From Selaginella moellendorffii (Eukaryota; Streptophyta; Lycopodiopsida; Selaginellales; Selaginellaceae): 64,000 bases of DNA. Every line of letters starts with the position of its first letter. The first letter of the stretch is position 1. Shown here piece after piece: positions 35,585 to 47,609 of this stretch. A program made the position numbers and the translations under genes. The notes under the pieces are model-generated. The model was not told the origin of the DNA. It worked only from the letters and a program-made list of their open reading frames with translations, and ran no database searches. The stretch is taken from positions 42,288 through 106,287 of the forward strand of contig NW_003314351.1 of assembly GCF_000143415.4 (NCBI RefSeq). Direction: 5' to 3'.

Positions 35585-37803
35585 CTCGCCTCCGATCGAT
35601 CGAGAGAGCAGAGAAAAAATCGCCCCTGGAATGGATCACAGCGCCGCCGCGAGCTAGGATTGGAATCGATTAGGGCTTTGCCTTTCCCTCTCCTCGCCCT
35701 CCCTCCCTCCCCTATATCCTGGCGCCCCGCCTTCCCATTAAAAAAATTAAACTCTTTGTTAATTCAAAGGGCGAGCCGTTGGGCAACGGCCAGTACAGGG
35801 CATCCTGTCTTCGATTCCTGGCACCGCCTGAAAATATTCCAGTAAAAAGTAGATTCGTTTAGGTTAATCCCGGTTAATAGGGTTAGTAATGTTTAGGGTT
35901 TAATGTTAGTTTAAGTAATCTCTTAATCAAATTCCCTGGATTTGGAGATGAAATGATAAGACACCACTACAAGCTAGAGCTCCCTGGAGAATCTCTGGAG
36001 GCCAAATTTTTACTCAAATCCATGAAGTCTATGATTTTTGGGAGGGAGTGGAGTTTTCTTCCTTCTCTGTCCTCTCTTCTCTTCTTTCTTCCATGCCTAA
36101 AGATCTGATCTTTGGAATCATGGGGAATGAGTGTGGAAGAGTGGTCCTTCCTTTCTTTTCTAGCCTAAAGTTCTTGTAGCTTATGGTGTTGCCACTGCCA
36201 ACATGACACATAAAAAATTCAGGGCATTGAAAGCTTGCCACCCCAAAATCCATTGAAATTGATATTGATTGATGAGGTTTCCCCTCTTTCCCTCTGGGAA
36301 TGTATTGTATATGGAGCTTCTTGCAAGACAAAATCATGGTGTAGAGGACTTGTAGACATGACCTGATGAACAGAGAGGTACGCGCAACAAGAATTTTGAG
36401 CCGTGGGACCTTGCAAAGTCCAGGAGAGTGATTGATTTTTCCGTAGTTTTTTAGCGTTTTTTATGCTAATTTCTGCTAAGGACTGATGGATCTATCTTGC
36501 AAACACCAGGATTGCACCCATTGGAACACCTGAAAGAAATAACTACAAAAGTTGATGGACTAGTAAAAAACTCACAAATAAAAAGAGGGCTTCTTGAGCA
36601 TGTCACAAGCCAATTGATATCTCCAGCCCTTCTCAATGATGCAAGAACACAGAAGCAGCAGGAAGCAAAATAATGCAAAAAAAAAAAAAAAAAAAGTGAG
36701 AGAATTTTGCACAATCTTGTGTGAGCGAGCAAGATACATACATATGACAAGGAATGAACAATTCCTTCAGGGAGTGGCCGACCACCATCTGTCCAAGCTT
36801 AAAAAAATCCATGCACAACACTCTACTCAATTCCCACTATCAGATCAAACACAACCCAAGAACAAAAATAATGGCGGATTTTTCTTGGTTCTAAGTATCA
36901 AGCATTCAATCCCGGAAGTTAAAATTTTTCCGTGTCGAGGGCCGAGGTTTTTAGCGTCGGTGGAAGCATTTTGTTTGGGTGTCTTGGTTCCAGCCACACA
37001 AGAACTAGGTTCTTGCTCCCCAAGTTCTTTGTTTGTTTTGAGTTGCGAGGCTTCTTCTTGTGTTTTTTTTTGGGTTTCTCTCGACAGTTCTAGCTAAGCG
37101 TCGTGCGATCGAGAGAAAAGGAAAGAATGGCTGCTCTGACGAGAGGAATTGGATTTTTAGTTCTTCTTAAAAAGATCTCCCGATAGAAAGAGAGAGAGAG
37201 AGAGAGAGAGGGAGAGATCGATCAAACGAGGAGGAAATGATAAAAAATCTCCTTTGTGGACCCTTTTGCATGGGTCCGGCGTGCCCGCTTTTGGTGTTAA
37301 AGCGTGCATACAGTTGTTTGTATGTTGCGGGGGAGCCGGGGAAAAGCGTTGGAGCTGGGCTGGAACAACGAGAAAGAAGAAAAGAAGTTTTCGCCACTAG
37401 ACAAGGTACTTACATTCTTTGGAAGAAGATCTATTAAAGCATTTGCCTGGTAGAAGAAGAACTCTCTTATAGTTTCTTAGCTTAACTTCAATGGAGCGTT
37501 AGAAACGACCGTCAAAACTCTCTTTTTTCCTGTGTGTGCGCGACAGTGTGTTCTTCGTCTTGGCTACGGACTTGGTCTTCTAAAAGCGTGTGTGTGTGTA
37601 GTCTTTGGTGTTCTATAGTTAAGTTTTTCTCTCGCGCACTTGGTGGTGATTGATCGCTGGTTTTTTTTCTCTCCTTTTTTCTCATCTGGCTGGTCTGGAA
37701 TTCTTTTGTTTATATCGCTCATGACTAAGAATTTCTATGCAGCCTGGCGATCCCAGTGCCGACACAAATGATACGAGCTTAAAAATCGGGGGTCGATGAT
37801 GCG
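35585..37803. other. intergenic region, divergent promoters of EB1 and bHLH
   Basis: No gene is supported. Features seen are partial telomere-like repeats around 35,875-35,905 (tagggttag, tttagggttt), a 20-base poly-A near 36,675-36,695, and a GA microsatellite at 37,189-37,210. A likely 5' leader intron of the bHLH gene ends at 37,740 (tttctatgcag). The two flanking genes are transcribed away from each other. Confidence 0.45.
37189..37210. repeat. (AG)n tract in the bHLH leader region
   Basis: About eleven AG units followed by ggagagatcgatc. GA/CT tracts are common in plant 5' leaders and core promoters. Confidence 0.85.
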
Positions 37804-39550
37804 ATGATGCTCGACTACTACACTCCAAGCGCCAAGAAGAACAGAAGCAGCAGTAGCAGCAGCAGCATCCCGGATCACAGCTCTTCTTCCATGGACGAGT
37901 TCCTGGAGAACATCATCTCGATCCCATCCTGGCCCGATCAAGACGGTGTTGCTGGAAGGAGCTGGGATCACGACGAGCAGCAGCAGCAACTGAGCAACGA
38001 GATGCTCGTTGCTGCTTCGTTCCAAAACCAGGTGGGAGGAGGAGGAGCTGCTAGCACTAGTCAAGCTGGATCAAGAAACCACCAAGGCTTGGCAGCTACA
38101 TTGGATCACAGCGACAACACCGGTCAAGTTTCTTCGTGGAGTCACCACTTCGTTCCTGGTAATGCTCTGAGCTTTGCGAAACTCGGCGATGGGGGAGCGA
38201 GCAGCGATCCAAATTCTGTCAAGAAACGATATAGAGATGAAGAACTCCAACAGGTACACAAGAAAGTTCCTCTTTTCCTCCATCGTTTGGATAAAAAACT
38301 AGCTTTTGCTTAAAAACTTCGGAGGAAGCACTGAAAATTCTCGTTTTTCGCAGATGTATGGAGCAGCGGGACAAATGCAAATCGATCAGCAGCAGAAGCA
38401 CCAGCAAGATCAGCAGCAGGTTCGTGTAATTCAGTCGAGTTTCTACAAATTTTCTTTTGGTTCTCTCTAGTTCATGTCTCGCATTTCTTTTGTCTCTCTC
38501 TTGCAATGCTGTTTAGAGGTCTCAGGCTCCACTAGCTTACGATTCGAATGCTCCAGTTGCCCCTGTAAATCCTCCTCCCGCGGGAATCTCTGCGAGACCA
38601 CGAGTGCGAGCTCGCCGTGGTCAAGCCACCGATCCCCACAGCATCGCCGAGAGAGTAAGAAGCTTCTTCCACTTTAAGTGATCGATTCACCTGTTTTGAT
38701 CGCAGCTTCGCCGAGAGAAGATTGCCGAGAGAATGAAAGCTCTCCAGGAACTTGTCCCAAACGCGAACAAGGCAAGATCATATCCCATCCATCACCAGTT
38801 TTGGTTTTTAGTTCTTAAGTTTTTTGCTTTCTTTATATGATCATTTGGATGATTTCCACTGAGCTCTGATATACTCGCGTGATAAACAGACTGATAAAGC
38901 CTCGATGCTCGACGAAATCATCGACTATGTAAAGTTTTTGCAGCTCCAAGTCAAGGTAAGTGATATACTTCCCTTGTTCTTCCAGGAACTAAGACTAAAA
39001 AACCACCTTTCTTTGACAGGTATTGAGCATGAGCAGACTTGGCGGCGCTGGAGCAACCATGGCTCCACTCGTCGCAGACTTGCCTCTAGAGGTATCAAAA
39101 CAGTTTTTATCCATGTTCTCTTCTATAACTTCTTGGTTCTTCAAGGGTGCTGGCCAAGAACTACTATCTTCTTCACAACTTTGTCGACAAATCTCCGTGA
39201 ATCTTTCTCCGCAAGATGGTATCGCTCTCACAGAGCACCAGGTTGCTAGTCTCATGGAGGACGACATGGGCTCAGCGATGCAATACCTCCAGAGCAAAGG
39301 CCTGTGTTTGATGCCGATATCTCTCGCGACTTCGATCTCGTCGTGCTCCACCAAAGTTCCCACAACGATGTCACTTGCAGCAACAGCAGCAGCAGCAGCA
39401 GCAGGATCATCTCCCACCACCGCAGCCATCGCCGGAGCTCTCCAGCACGCAACACTGTCCGACTCGGAAGCTAGCGCGATGGAAGGGTGCAATGGACGAG
39501 CAGCGACAAAGGATTTCCCGGAGAAAAGCGAAGAACAAAGGCTCAAGTGA
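37804..39550 (+). CDS. bHLH transcription factor, LRL/UNE12 subfamily
   Basis: Seven exons, 37,804-38,253, 38,354-38,419, 38,517-38,654, 38,706-38,771, 38,890-38,955, 39,020-39,091 and 39,146-39,550, all in phase 0, give 420 residues. The bHLH domain spans about residues 185-245. The basic region is RRGQATDPHSIAERLRREKI with the E-box-reading His/Glu/Arg positions, followed by ERMKALQELVPNANKTDKAS and [20 protein letters not shown]. The C-terminal EHQVASLMEDDMGSAMQYLQ and GKGLCLMPISLA-like block is diagnostic of the LRL (Lotus ROOTHAIRLESS-like)/UNE12 group, known to control root-hair or rhizoid growth. The N-terminus is rich in Ser and Gln. The intron inside the bHLH at 38,772 starts with GC (AACAAG|gcaaga). 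A role in rhizoid or root-hair development is inferred. Confidence 0.92.
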
Positions 39551-39680
39551 TGCCAATCCATCTCCGGGTCGGGTATACATAAATAAGTCTGGATTTTGCG
39601 AGAGTTTTCGTGTAAAAAAGCTTATAGATCCCAGCAAAGGGATGAAAAGAGAGAAAGCATTGCGAGTACTTGCTTAACTT
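39551..39680. other. convergent 3' ends of bHLH and acyl-activating enzyme
   Basis: Only 130 bases separate the two stop codons, so the two 3' untranslated regions must overlap or nearly meet. Confidence 0.5.
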
Positions 39681-41880
39681 TTAGAGTTGCTTTACGAGCT
39701 CTTTTCTTAGGATTTTTCCAGACGCTGTTTTGGGAATGGCGTTTGTGAATGCTACTCTCCTCACTCGCTTGTAAGGCGCAACCTTTAGAAGATAGAAAAG
39801 AAGAGAAAGTGCTACAGTGAAATTATAAGTTTATATAGTCGTGACTTACGTGCTCGGCAACGAAAGCTTTCACTTGGTCCTCTGTCAAGTTGCCATCCAG
39901 CGAAGGGACGATAAAAGCCATTGGAATTTCACCAGTTTCCGTGCTCTTGTACCTATAAAGGAAAAGAGGTGATGATAGAACAAAGAAGAACTTAGGAAAG
40001 AAATCACATACGGTATCACAGCAGCGTCCAAGATCTGAGGATGTGACAATAGCAGTGCTTCAAGCTCCGCGGGAGCAACCTGTTGTTAAAACAAGAAAAA
40101 ATAGTTTTTTCTTGAAGGATAGCCAAGAACTTGGAACTTGGACTTGAAACTAGATCTGAGAGATCACACACCTGGAGAGCTTTGTACTTGATGAGTTCCT
40201 TGATCCTGTCAACGACAAACAAGTTCCCGAGCTCGTCGAAGAAGACGAGATCTCCTGTACGAAGCCAGCCTTGAGGATTCATGGTAGAGCTCGTTGCTTG
40301 AGGATCGTTCATGTAACCTGCGAGAGAGCTTTGTAGATTTGTATTGATCAATTAGTGGTTTTCAGCGAGCTCGTGAAGCAATATTACCGATCATTGTTGT
40401 TGGACCTCGAACCAGAAGCTCTCCTTTGTGATTTGGAGGCAAAGGCTGGCTGGTTTCCACGTCCACGACTTTGGCCTCCATGTCCGAGAGCATCGTTCCC
40501 ACGGAAGCTGCTAGATTCTCATTTTCTCTAGAATCCTTGATCAGCGTGAGAGCTCCAGTGACTTCTGTGAGACCATATATCTGAAATGAGAGATTTCTTT
40601 GTGATTTCAAGATTTCTCAAGATCATAGTGTACTTGCGAGAAGGACGTGTTTGGAAAGTATTTGTAGCACGTCTCGATCAATTCCTTGCCTAGTGGAGCA
40701 GCTCCACAGAGAATGTTTTGCAAAGAGGAGAGATCATATCTTAAGCTTCCATTGTTCTGCAAGAACACGAACATTTATTCAAGTAGCAACTTGAAAAAAG
40801 CTTGCAAACCTTTTGGAGAGTTTTAGCGAGAGCCAAGACCACCGGAGGAACTACATAGATGTGAGAAATATGGTAGCGTTCGATCGCAGCAAGCATCCCT
40901 GACAGCTCAAATCCTCGAAGAACTACCGTTTGGTTTCCACGGTAGAGCTGCTGGAGCGTGATCACCACCGAGCCAAATATGTGAGACATTGGCAAAGCGC
41001 AGAGATGAACCTCCTGCTCGATGATGTTTCCAAGATCTGGGCCTTGATGATCGCAAGAACTGGCTAGCTGCATGATCTGCGAGCAAATGTTTGCATGAGA
41101 GAGCACCACTGCTTTGCTCATGCCAGTGGTTCCAGACGAGTAGAGCACGGCTGCTGGATCATGGAGGCTCCGGTTCTTCTTGCCAGAGTTTAAGGAGGAG
41201 ACCGACGAAACTTTCTCCAGGATCGTCGAAAGTAGCACAACGCTGGGTTGTTCTTCGCCATGATCAGAGGAAGAAGCATCGTTGTTATAGTCGATGACAA
41301 TCGCTGGGAGACTCAAGCCTTCGATCTTAAACAGGAGATCCCGCGTGGACATGACCAGCTTCACGCTCGTGAGCATCGCTTGGTGCCGGACATCGTCGGG
41401 AGTTCCCAGAGGATTGGGAGTAGCAGCGAGAGCTCCGATGGAAGAAATAGCGAGCAGCGCAACAGGATAGTAGAGCGAGTTTGGAGCCAGGAGCATGACA
41501 ACGTCGCCGTGCTCCACACCAAGATCAACGAGTCCCTCCGCGAGCTTGAAGACGAGCCTCTCGAGCTCGCCATACGTGAGCTCTCGCCCGGAAACTCCAT
41601 CGATCAGCGACACTCTGGATGAGAAGCTCTTCTTCTCTGAGAAGACGAAGCTCGCAATGTCAGTGATACCATCATTCCTTGAGAAGTCCAAGCTTGGCCT
41701 TTGGCTGTGGAAGATCCTCGACTGCTCGTCATAGCATTTGGAGCTCGATCGTGCTGACAGACCTCGTCGTGTGGACCTGTGATCGTAGTACGAGCCTTTC
41801 CATCGCTCTTGACGAGCGAAAAGCTTGGAGAAATTCAAAAGCCCGTGACTGCTCACGATCATAAATGTCGAGCTCGCCAT
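39681..41880 (-). CDS. 4-coumarate-CoA-ligase-like acyl-activating enzyme
   Basis: Forms acyl-CoA thioesters through an acyl-adenylate. Seven exons, 41,880-40,810, 40,756-40,634, 40,580-40,388, 40,317-40,172, 40,079-40,012, 39,952-39,850 and 39,782-39,681, keep phase and give 601 residues. The AMP-binding motif [15 protein letters not shown] is at about residue 248. Also visible are [47 protein letters not shown] and the catalytic Lys region [13 protein letters not shown]. About 65 residues precede the enzyme core; they are basic and Ser-rich, like an organelle presequence. The C-terminus KQL is not a standard peroxisomal signal. The substrate cannot be read from sequence, since the usual 4CL specificity residues differ. 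The first ATG lies three codons after an in-frame GTG. Confidence 0.88.
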
Positions 41881-42378
41881 GACCGCCACTCTCTCGCCCT
41901 TTCAAAAACTATTATAAGCGTTTAGAGAGCCCGTGAAAGTGGAGTAGATCGATCTGATGCGGCGTCTCAAGTGGTCTGACACACCTAGAAATGACTTTGT
42001 TTCACGTGAGGCTTGCGTAACTCTTAGTTTTTTGGGTGTCAAAATGGCAGGATAAAGTTTTCCCAGGCTATTATATCATCTACTTCGAAATACTTCACAA
42101 TTTTCAAACCTGTCGATACAAGCCATTACCTCAATACTATAGCCTAGCTTGACAGCAATCTTCTTTTTCTAGTGGGTTTCAATCACAGTGAACCTTGTCA
42201 AGTCTAAAACAGAGCGTACACTGGAGTAAAATCGGTGTTGTTGTGAAACCACACACGAGTTTCCTGCAGATTGCGATGAGTGTGATGAGTGTGAGATTTG
42301 CAACGAAGTCTTTATAGAACAATCGTGCTCATCTGGGACTCTATAACCTTTCCCTCTCTCTCTCTCTCTCTCTCTCAC
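41881..42378. other. intergenic, with a CT tract
   Basis: No gene is seen. It contains the acyl-activating-enzyme promoter and, at 42,353-42,376, a (CT)n tract. Confidence 0.4.
42353..42376. repeat. (CT)n microsatellite
   Basis: About twelve CT units. On the minus strand it is a GA tract just after the stop of the small open frame at 42,379-42,595. Confidence 0.9.
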
Positions 42379-42595
42379 TCACCATAAGAACTGTTCACCG
42401 CAGACATTGACTTTCCAAGCGTAGAAAATCATAAAGTAGACGACGACGAGGAATAATCGGCGTGGAAGAATCGATGACAGGGCTCTCTAGAAAACGAGAG
42501 AACATAGTTTATAAAGGTATTGTATTAAACTAGGTGATGCTTACCTCCTCGGTCGCGAAAGTGGTAATCAAACTCATCCGGCGAAGGCGTGTCAT
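42379..42595 (-). CDS. possible small single-pass membrane protein, or 3' exons of the BTB gene
   Basis: Two exon-like blocks, 42,595-42,545 (within an open block that reaches 42,652) and 42,486-42,379, join in phase across a 58-base intron with GAGGAG|gtaagc and ttttctag signals. They read MTRLRRMSLITTFATEE and then ALSSILPRRLFLVVVYFMIF followed by YAWKVN, ending after 52 residues. One hydrophobic span is present. A further upstream exon-like stretch ends at 42,712 with another good donor. The blocks lie just 3' of the BTB stop codon, so they may instead be spliced 3' untranslated exons of that gene. I do not recognise the protein. Confidence 0.3.
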
Positions 42596-42745
42596 CTCTC
42601 CGGAGAAGTATCGGCGAGTGCGGTTTAATCTAGCTCCACGTAACACGCTCCGCTAAAAATCACAGAAGGACGCTTCTTAGCATTAGAGAACGAGAGAAAA
42701 TGGCAGCATACCTGCAAGCCGTCGTCGAGAAGCCAATAGTCCTTT

Positions 42746-43987
42746 CTAGCCGCAACTGAGCCTGCGTTTGGCTGCTTTACTCCGGAAGCACCACACCTCA
42801 AACGCTTCGCTTAGATCGGGATAGCTCGCCCTCTCGTTCTTGAGCCACTCGGCCAAGATCACGCCTTGATCGTCCGACGGCAGTGACAAAACGAGGGAGT
42901 TTATGGCGGCCTCGATGCTGTTGTAAAGCAGCATCGTCTCTTCCACGCACTCGGCTTCCAGCAGCACCATCTTCATGTCTCTCACGAAAGGAAGCCAAGC
43001 TTTCACGAGCCCAGTCCTTTGAGTTGGCGGTATCAAAACGTTGCCATAGCCGACGGCTTCCAAAACCTTTGAGGTGATCTCCATCACCTTGAGTTTGATC
43101 CCACTGCTCAAGGCTGGGTCCTGGAAGACGAAGACGATCTCCGGGGAGAAGTCCGACCAGGCCAAAACAAGTTCGTCGAGCGAGCCAAGCCTCGACAGAA
43201 CACGCGAGGCCCAAGAAACGTCCGCTAGCTTTTCCAGAATAGCGTCTTCGAAGGTTTCAGCACCACCGCCCTCGATCGTGATCACGTCCTTGAAACGATG
43301 GAAGAGCTCGCAGAATTTTTCCCGAAACGCAGACTTGATCTGGCTGTCGGAAGTGATGAGCGGAGCGTCGTCGTCTTCCACCAGCATGTACTCGATTTGC
43401 TCCTGCGCGGAAACTTTGCGCTTGATCGAGACGCCGGCATCGCTCTCCCGGGTAGCAGCGATGATCGCCGAGAGAAAAACTTCTCGCACCACAGCACTGT
43501 CCACTGTCCGCAACCTGGCTAGAACCGGATCATCGCTGGAGCAAATGCCCGCGGACAATGCCTGTAACATCTCCTCCTCCTCACCCTCGTTCCATGAAAC
43601 TCCCTCTAGAAACGTGAAGCATTTCTCGACGATGGCCTCGCACCCCAGCTCCGTGGCAACTTTCGCCACGCCGATGGTCGTCTTCACGTTGCAGCATTCC
43701 TCTGCCACGATCCCGCAGGAACCAGAGGAGAAATCCTCCTGCATTGCATAGAAAATCCGGAAAAGAATCACGTAGTAGTCGAAATCTTCCTCGCAGCACC
43801 CCAGCAGGATGGAATCGCTGCCCTTGGCAAGATTTGCCGCCAAGCAGCTGCTGCGAGGCCGGAGCACCGCCGAGTGAGCGTAGAAGCTACAATCCCTGCC
43901 GGGAGTCCCGACGCGCACAATCACGTCGCTAGTGCTGCGATCCCCGAGCTTGAGAATCTCCCTCTCCCCGGCGCCTCCTATCCCCAT
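42746..43987 (-). CDS. BTB/POZ domain protein, At1g63850/At3g05675-like
   Basis: A single uninterrupted exon codes for 413 residues. The N-terminal BTB fold (about residues 10-110) has LGDRSTSDVIVRVGTPG, FYAHSAVLRPRSSCLA and the FDYYVILFRIFY segment. The rest matches the long C-terminal region typical of plant BTB proteins that may act as adaptors for CUL3 ubiquitin ligases: CNVKTTIGVAKVATELGCEA, ISWNE/VSWNEGEEEE-type, LVLAWSDFSPEIV, and KVLEAVGYGNVL followed by WLPFVRDMK. The start ATG is at 43,987; the frame is open a little further upstream from a GTG. The specific target is unknown. Intronless structure contrasts with its neighbours. Confidence 0.85.
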   Translation of the reverse strand: MGIGGAGEREILKLGDRSTSDVIVRVGTPGRDCSFYAHSAVLRPRSSCLAANLAKGSDSILLGCCEEDFDYYVILFRIFYAMQEDFSSGSCGIVAEECCNVKTTIGVAKVATELGCEAIVEKCFTFLEGVSWNEGEEEEMLQALSAGICSSDDPVLARLRTVDSAVVREVFLSAIIAATRESDAGVSIKRKVSAQEQIEYMLVEDDDAPLITSDSQIKSAFREKFCELFHRFKDVITIEGGGAETFEDAILEKLADVSWASRVLSRLGSLDELVLAWSDFSPEIVFVFQDPALSSGIKLKVMEITSKVLEAVGYGNVLIPPTQRTGLVKAWLPFVRDMKMVLLEAECVEETMLLYNSIEAAINSLVLSLPSDDQGVILAEWLKNERASYPDLSEAFEVWCFRSKAAKRRLSCG

Positions 43988-44448
43988 CTCGATCTCCACA
44001 TATTTCGATCGATTCGACGATCTAGAGGCCCCTGCTGCGCGCGATCGGCCGGGCCAGAGACGCCATACCTTGCTCCCTTCGTTCGCTCGCGCGTAAACCC
44101 TAGGTAGTTCGCTACAGGGGATAAAATGTGCTTTAAAATGGTCAAGAGGTCAACGGCCTAAAATTGTCAACGTATATTAGTCAACGAGAGGGATATTCTT
44201 GTTCAAAAGCTAGAAAAGTCAATGAGTCAACGCATTTATACTGGCCAGTCAACGAGCGGGATGGTTTTGTTCTTGTGAAATTCAATACAAGACCACTGCC
44301 TCGATTCTTCCAACCAGTTTTTAGTCGGCAAGTAGACCACTGGTCTTTAATGCTAGCTTCTCTCTCTCCCTCTCTTTTTTTCTCCTTTCTTTTGTCTTCC
44401 TATCGATCTCGTTGTCGTCGAATCTTTGTAGAACGAGCTCAGCTCTCC
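43988..44448. other. BTB promoter region
   Basis: 460 bases between the BTB start and the stop of the unc-13-like gene. It contains repeated gtcaacg motifs (several between 44,150 and 44,260), which include W-box-like TGAC cores. No gene is supported. Confidence 0.4.
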
Positions 44449-47400
44449 TCAAACCTTGGAGAAATCAAAGGACTTCTTGACGAACTTCGAGGCCATGGAA
44501 TGGCAGCGATAGCCCAGCGCGGTGGCGAGCACATTCGTGTTCGTCAAGTGCTGGAGACCCTGCGGCACCGGCGGCGACTTGGACGACTTTGTGAACATCA
44601 CCCGGAGATTGGCCTCGAAATCCACCACCGCCATAAAGCCTCCACCGCTGCTCGGCGATGACGACGAGTCCCTGCTCTCTTCTTCGTCCGCCTCGATTTG
44701 CTCTTGCTTTGCCGGCTTGATGAGCAGTAGCTTGAGGAAATCCAGCACTGGCTCCGCGGTCCTGTCCACGAGATCGTCCTGCAGGCCCTCTCCTCCGGCC
44801 TTGAACAGTTCCACCAGGTAGTCAAACTCTTCCTCGTACATCTCCACCTCGGGAGCTTCCACCGCGTGGAGCTTGCTCTGGTGCGAGGCCACCTGGACAA
44901 ACGCCTCAAACGAGGCCTTCATGATGTGCTTGACTAGCCGGTCCCGGAGCCAGTCGGAGCTCGACTCCGCCACCTTCAAGAGCTGCGTGTTGAGATAGTC
45001 GATGGCCGGCTTGATCCTGTAGTGCTTGCTGCTGTACATCACCTCCCAGTGCTTGTCTCGCATGTCGCAAAAGACCATCTGGTACGCGATGAACTCGCAG
45101 AGCTTCTGGATGCCGTTTTGACAGTAGTGCCGGGCCCCCGAGAACTTGACGTCTTCGTTTGCTTCTAGTTTGGTGCCGCTTGTCAGCTCCTGCCACCCGT
45201 AGCGGATCTTCTTCTCCAGGAACTCCATCTGTGTCTCGATGTAGTAGAGCGTGTTCATGCGCACGCACAGGTGCTCCACATCTGTCGCGGCGACGTCGTC
45301 ACCCGCATCAGCCTCGTTTAGCTGCGGCCAAACTTTGTTCCTGTACAGTGTCAGTGTCTCCGACCTCTTCTTCCAAACTTCGCCGACTCTGTTGAGTAGC
45401 GACGATGACTTGAGGAGCGACGGCGTCAGGATTTTCCGTTCCGAGAATAAATTAACCTCCTTTGGCTCTAGAATGCAACAAGAAGACAAGAGTTAGCTTG
45501 ACAAATTTGATAGTGCTAGAAAACAAAAGAGCAGTCTTACCGCATCCGGCCACTGTTAAAAATGCGTAGCGCTCCAGAACCGAGCTTACTCCAGAGATAA
45601 GATTCCGAAGAAAGTTCGGGTTCTCATATACTGGAAGCGCAAAAAATGCGTCTAGTAAGTCCTCCACCATTCGTAATACTTCCACTCCAGACATCGCATA
45701 GTGTTCTCGCAAAGCGTCGGAACTCCAATCCTGTAAAAGCATTATCGTGAGGCCACTGCACAAGACAAAAAAAAGAACTTGCCTCTTGCTGAACATTCCG
45801 GTGCACCCATTCCGCTAGCTTTTGTAGATTCTCCTCGAGCCAGTCACTTACCAGCTTGTCAATTGCCGCATCTGCAGCAATTGAGCTACCGTGAGTGAAC
45901 TCGCCAGAATTCAAGCTGCTTTCCGAGCACATCCGCATTAGTTTCTTCTCCAGCATGGCGGCCGATTCCAGAGCTCGCAGCACATCCTTCGTCGGCTCGG
46001 TAGACTTCGACATGAAATACTTTAGCTCTCGGGTATAGCAAGTGTGCAATGTAGACGCGGCCAGCCTTGCTGGACACGGATGCCACTGCTTAAATATAGG
46101 CGAGAAGTTCTCCTCTTCATCCGAAGCAAGCTGAGCTACGTTCTTTGCGAGCTCGACTAGCGCAGTAGAGCAAACTTGGCCACATTCGCCCAGCACATTA
46201 TTGTACACCTGAATCAAAACAGAAAACGATAAGAAACTTTTATGTCGGCCGAAAAGTCAGCATGATTGAGACTTACCTGAGTGAAGCATGCTTGTACAGA
46301 TCCTTGGATATATTCATCCGATCGAAGTCTTGCTATATGGCTATTGATCTCTCCGGCTTCCTGTAGAACGTGCTCATTAAGCACTTCGTCCACGAGAATA
46401 GAGAGTGACGCCAAACCGTCCATCGCCCTCACTTCCTTCTTTGTAAAGTGTACGTGATAGGAAAGTAGCCTCATCTCGGACCACCCCTGTATGCTTGTGA
46501 GTACCGACGAAAGAAGATCCGATTGCAAGGACGTCTCTCCGGGATGAGATCTCCTGGCCTCTCTCAACTCCACCTCTGCTGTTCTCAGCAGCTCGGCTTC
46601 CACCTGACCCGTTACAATGAACTGCCGGAAGAGAACCCACATGAAGCACACATGGTGCAAAAACTCTGTAATCCCCAGAATTCCCCAAGTCTTCTTTACC
46701 AGGTCCATCATCTGGTCGATCTCAAAAATAAAGGAGCCTTCTTCCAAGCTGTCGAACAGAGATCTGAGCAGCATATCGTAGAGGTGAACGTTGAGTGGAA
46801 AACCACTCGCCCAGTGGCATTCATCACCCCCTGCCAACCCCGTAGATGCCGCTCGCAAAGCCTGTATACCTTCCTTGAGCTTTGAGCCTCTGGACTGTCT
46901 ATCTCTAATGTCAGACACCGCCTTTCGGAACTGCGCTGCGAAAGCATCAGAGCTCTCGTGAACTCTAGCCGGATAAACCAAAAGACCAGCCTCAAGCACC
47001 GTCAGCTGACGCTTCTGCCACTTTCGGTACTCTTGGGAGTTTGAAAAATCGGAGGAGCTGAGGTTGGCCAGGAGCTCGAGAGGAACCAGCAGAGCTTCAA
47101 GACGATTTCCCGACTGATTCAAGAAGAAAAAGCAAACTTTGCATCAGTCAAGCAATATTTGTCAAAGGACCAGGTCTTACATGCTCAGCCGCTCTCGAGA
47201 GTGCCTTCCTGATGCGTCCATCCCTGCGCTCGGAGATCTCCATTTGGGACCTTGCGATGTCGAGGTCCCTAGAGTGCGAATCCACCCCGCCTCTTCTTCT
47301 CGATTTGATTGTCAGTGCCTTTTTGAGGCGGCGCACTGCGAAGTGAGCGGGCGAGTGTGGCGATCCAGGTGACTTCGAACCAGCAGCAGCACTAATGGCC

Positions 47401-47609
47401 TCGTTCACCACAGTCGCACATACGAGTACTTCATAGGCAGTCTCTCGAAGATCACTGGCAGACAAATCCACTTCGAGGCCTGGAAATGGGGACTCAACTT
47501 CGTCCACGGACATGAGCCCCTCCTCCCTGCTTCTCATACTTGACCATGTTCTTGATCTCATGCTGCCCCCAGGCTCCCCCTCCGACCATCTGTCCGAATC
47601 CATAGCCAT
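44449..47609 (-). CDS. DUF810 / unc-13-like (MUN domain) protein
   Basis: Related to plant MUN-domain proteins such as PATROL1, which help deliver vesicle cargo to the plasma membrane. Five exons, 47,609-47,181, 47,113-46,277, 46,208-45,783, 45,730-45,541 and 45,467-44,449, keep phase and give 966 residues, the usual family length. The N-terminal DLRETAYEVLVCATV motif is characteristic of DUF810. Further on come WQKRQLTVLEAGLLVYPA, MWVLFRQFIVTGQVE, LLSYHVHF, and the C-terminal MHD2-like part with LCVRMNTLYYIETQMEFLEK and FIAYQMVFCD. The tail has LRVMFTKSSK and HLTNTNVLATALGYRCHSMA. Intron 3 begins with GC (CAAGAG|gcaagt, 45,782). A role in secretion is inferred from the family. Confidence 0.9.

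Noticed and set aside
35758-35850. tRNA-like or SINE-like stretch (ttcgattcctggcaccgcc)
   Set aside because: A B-box-like motif is present, but no cloverleaf, acceptor stem or convincing A box could be built.
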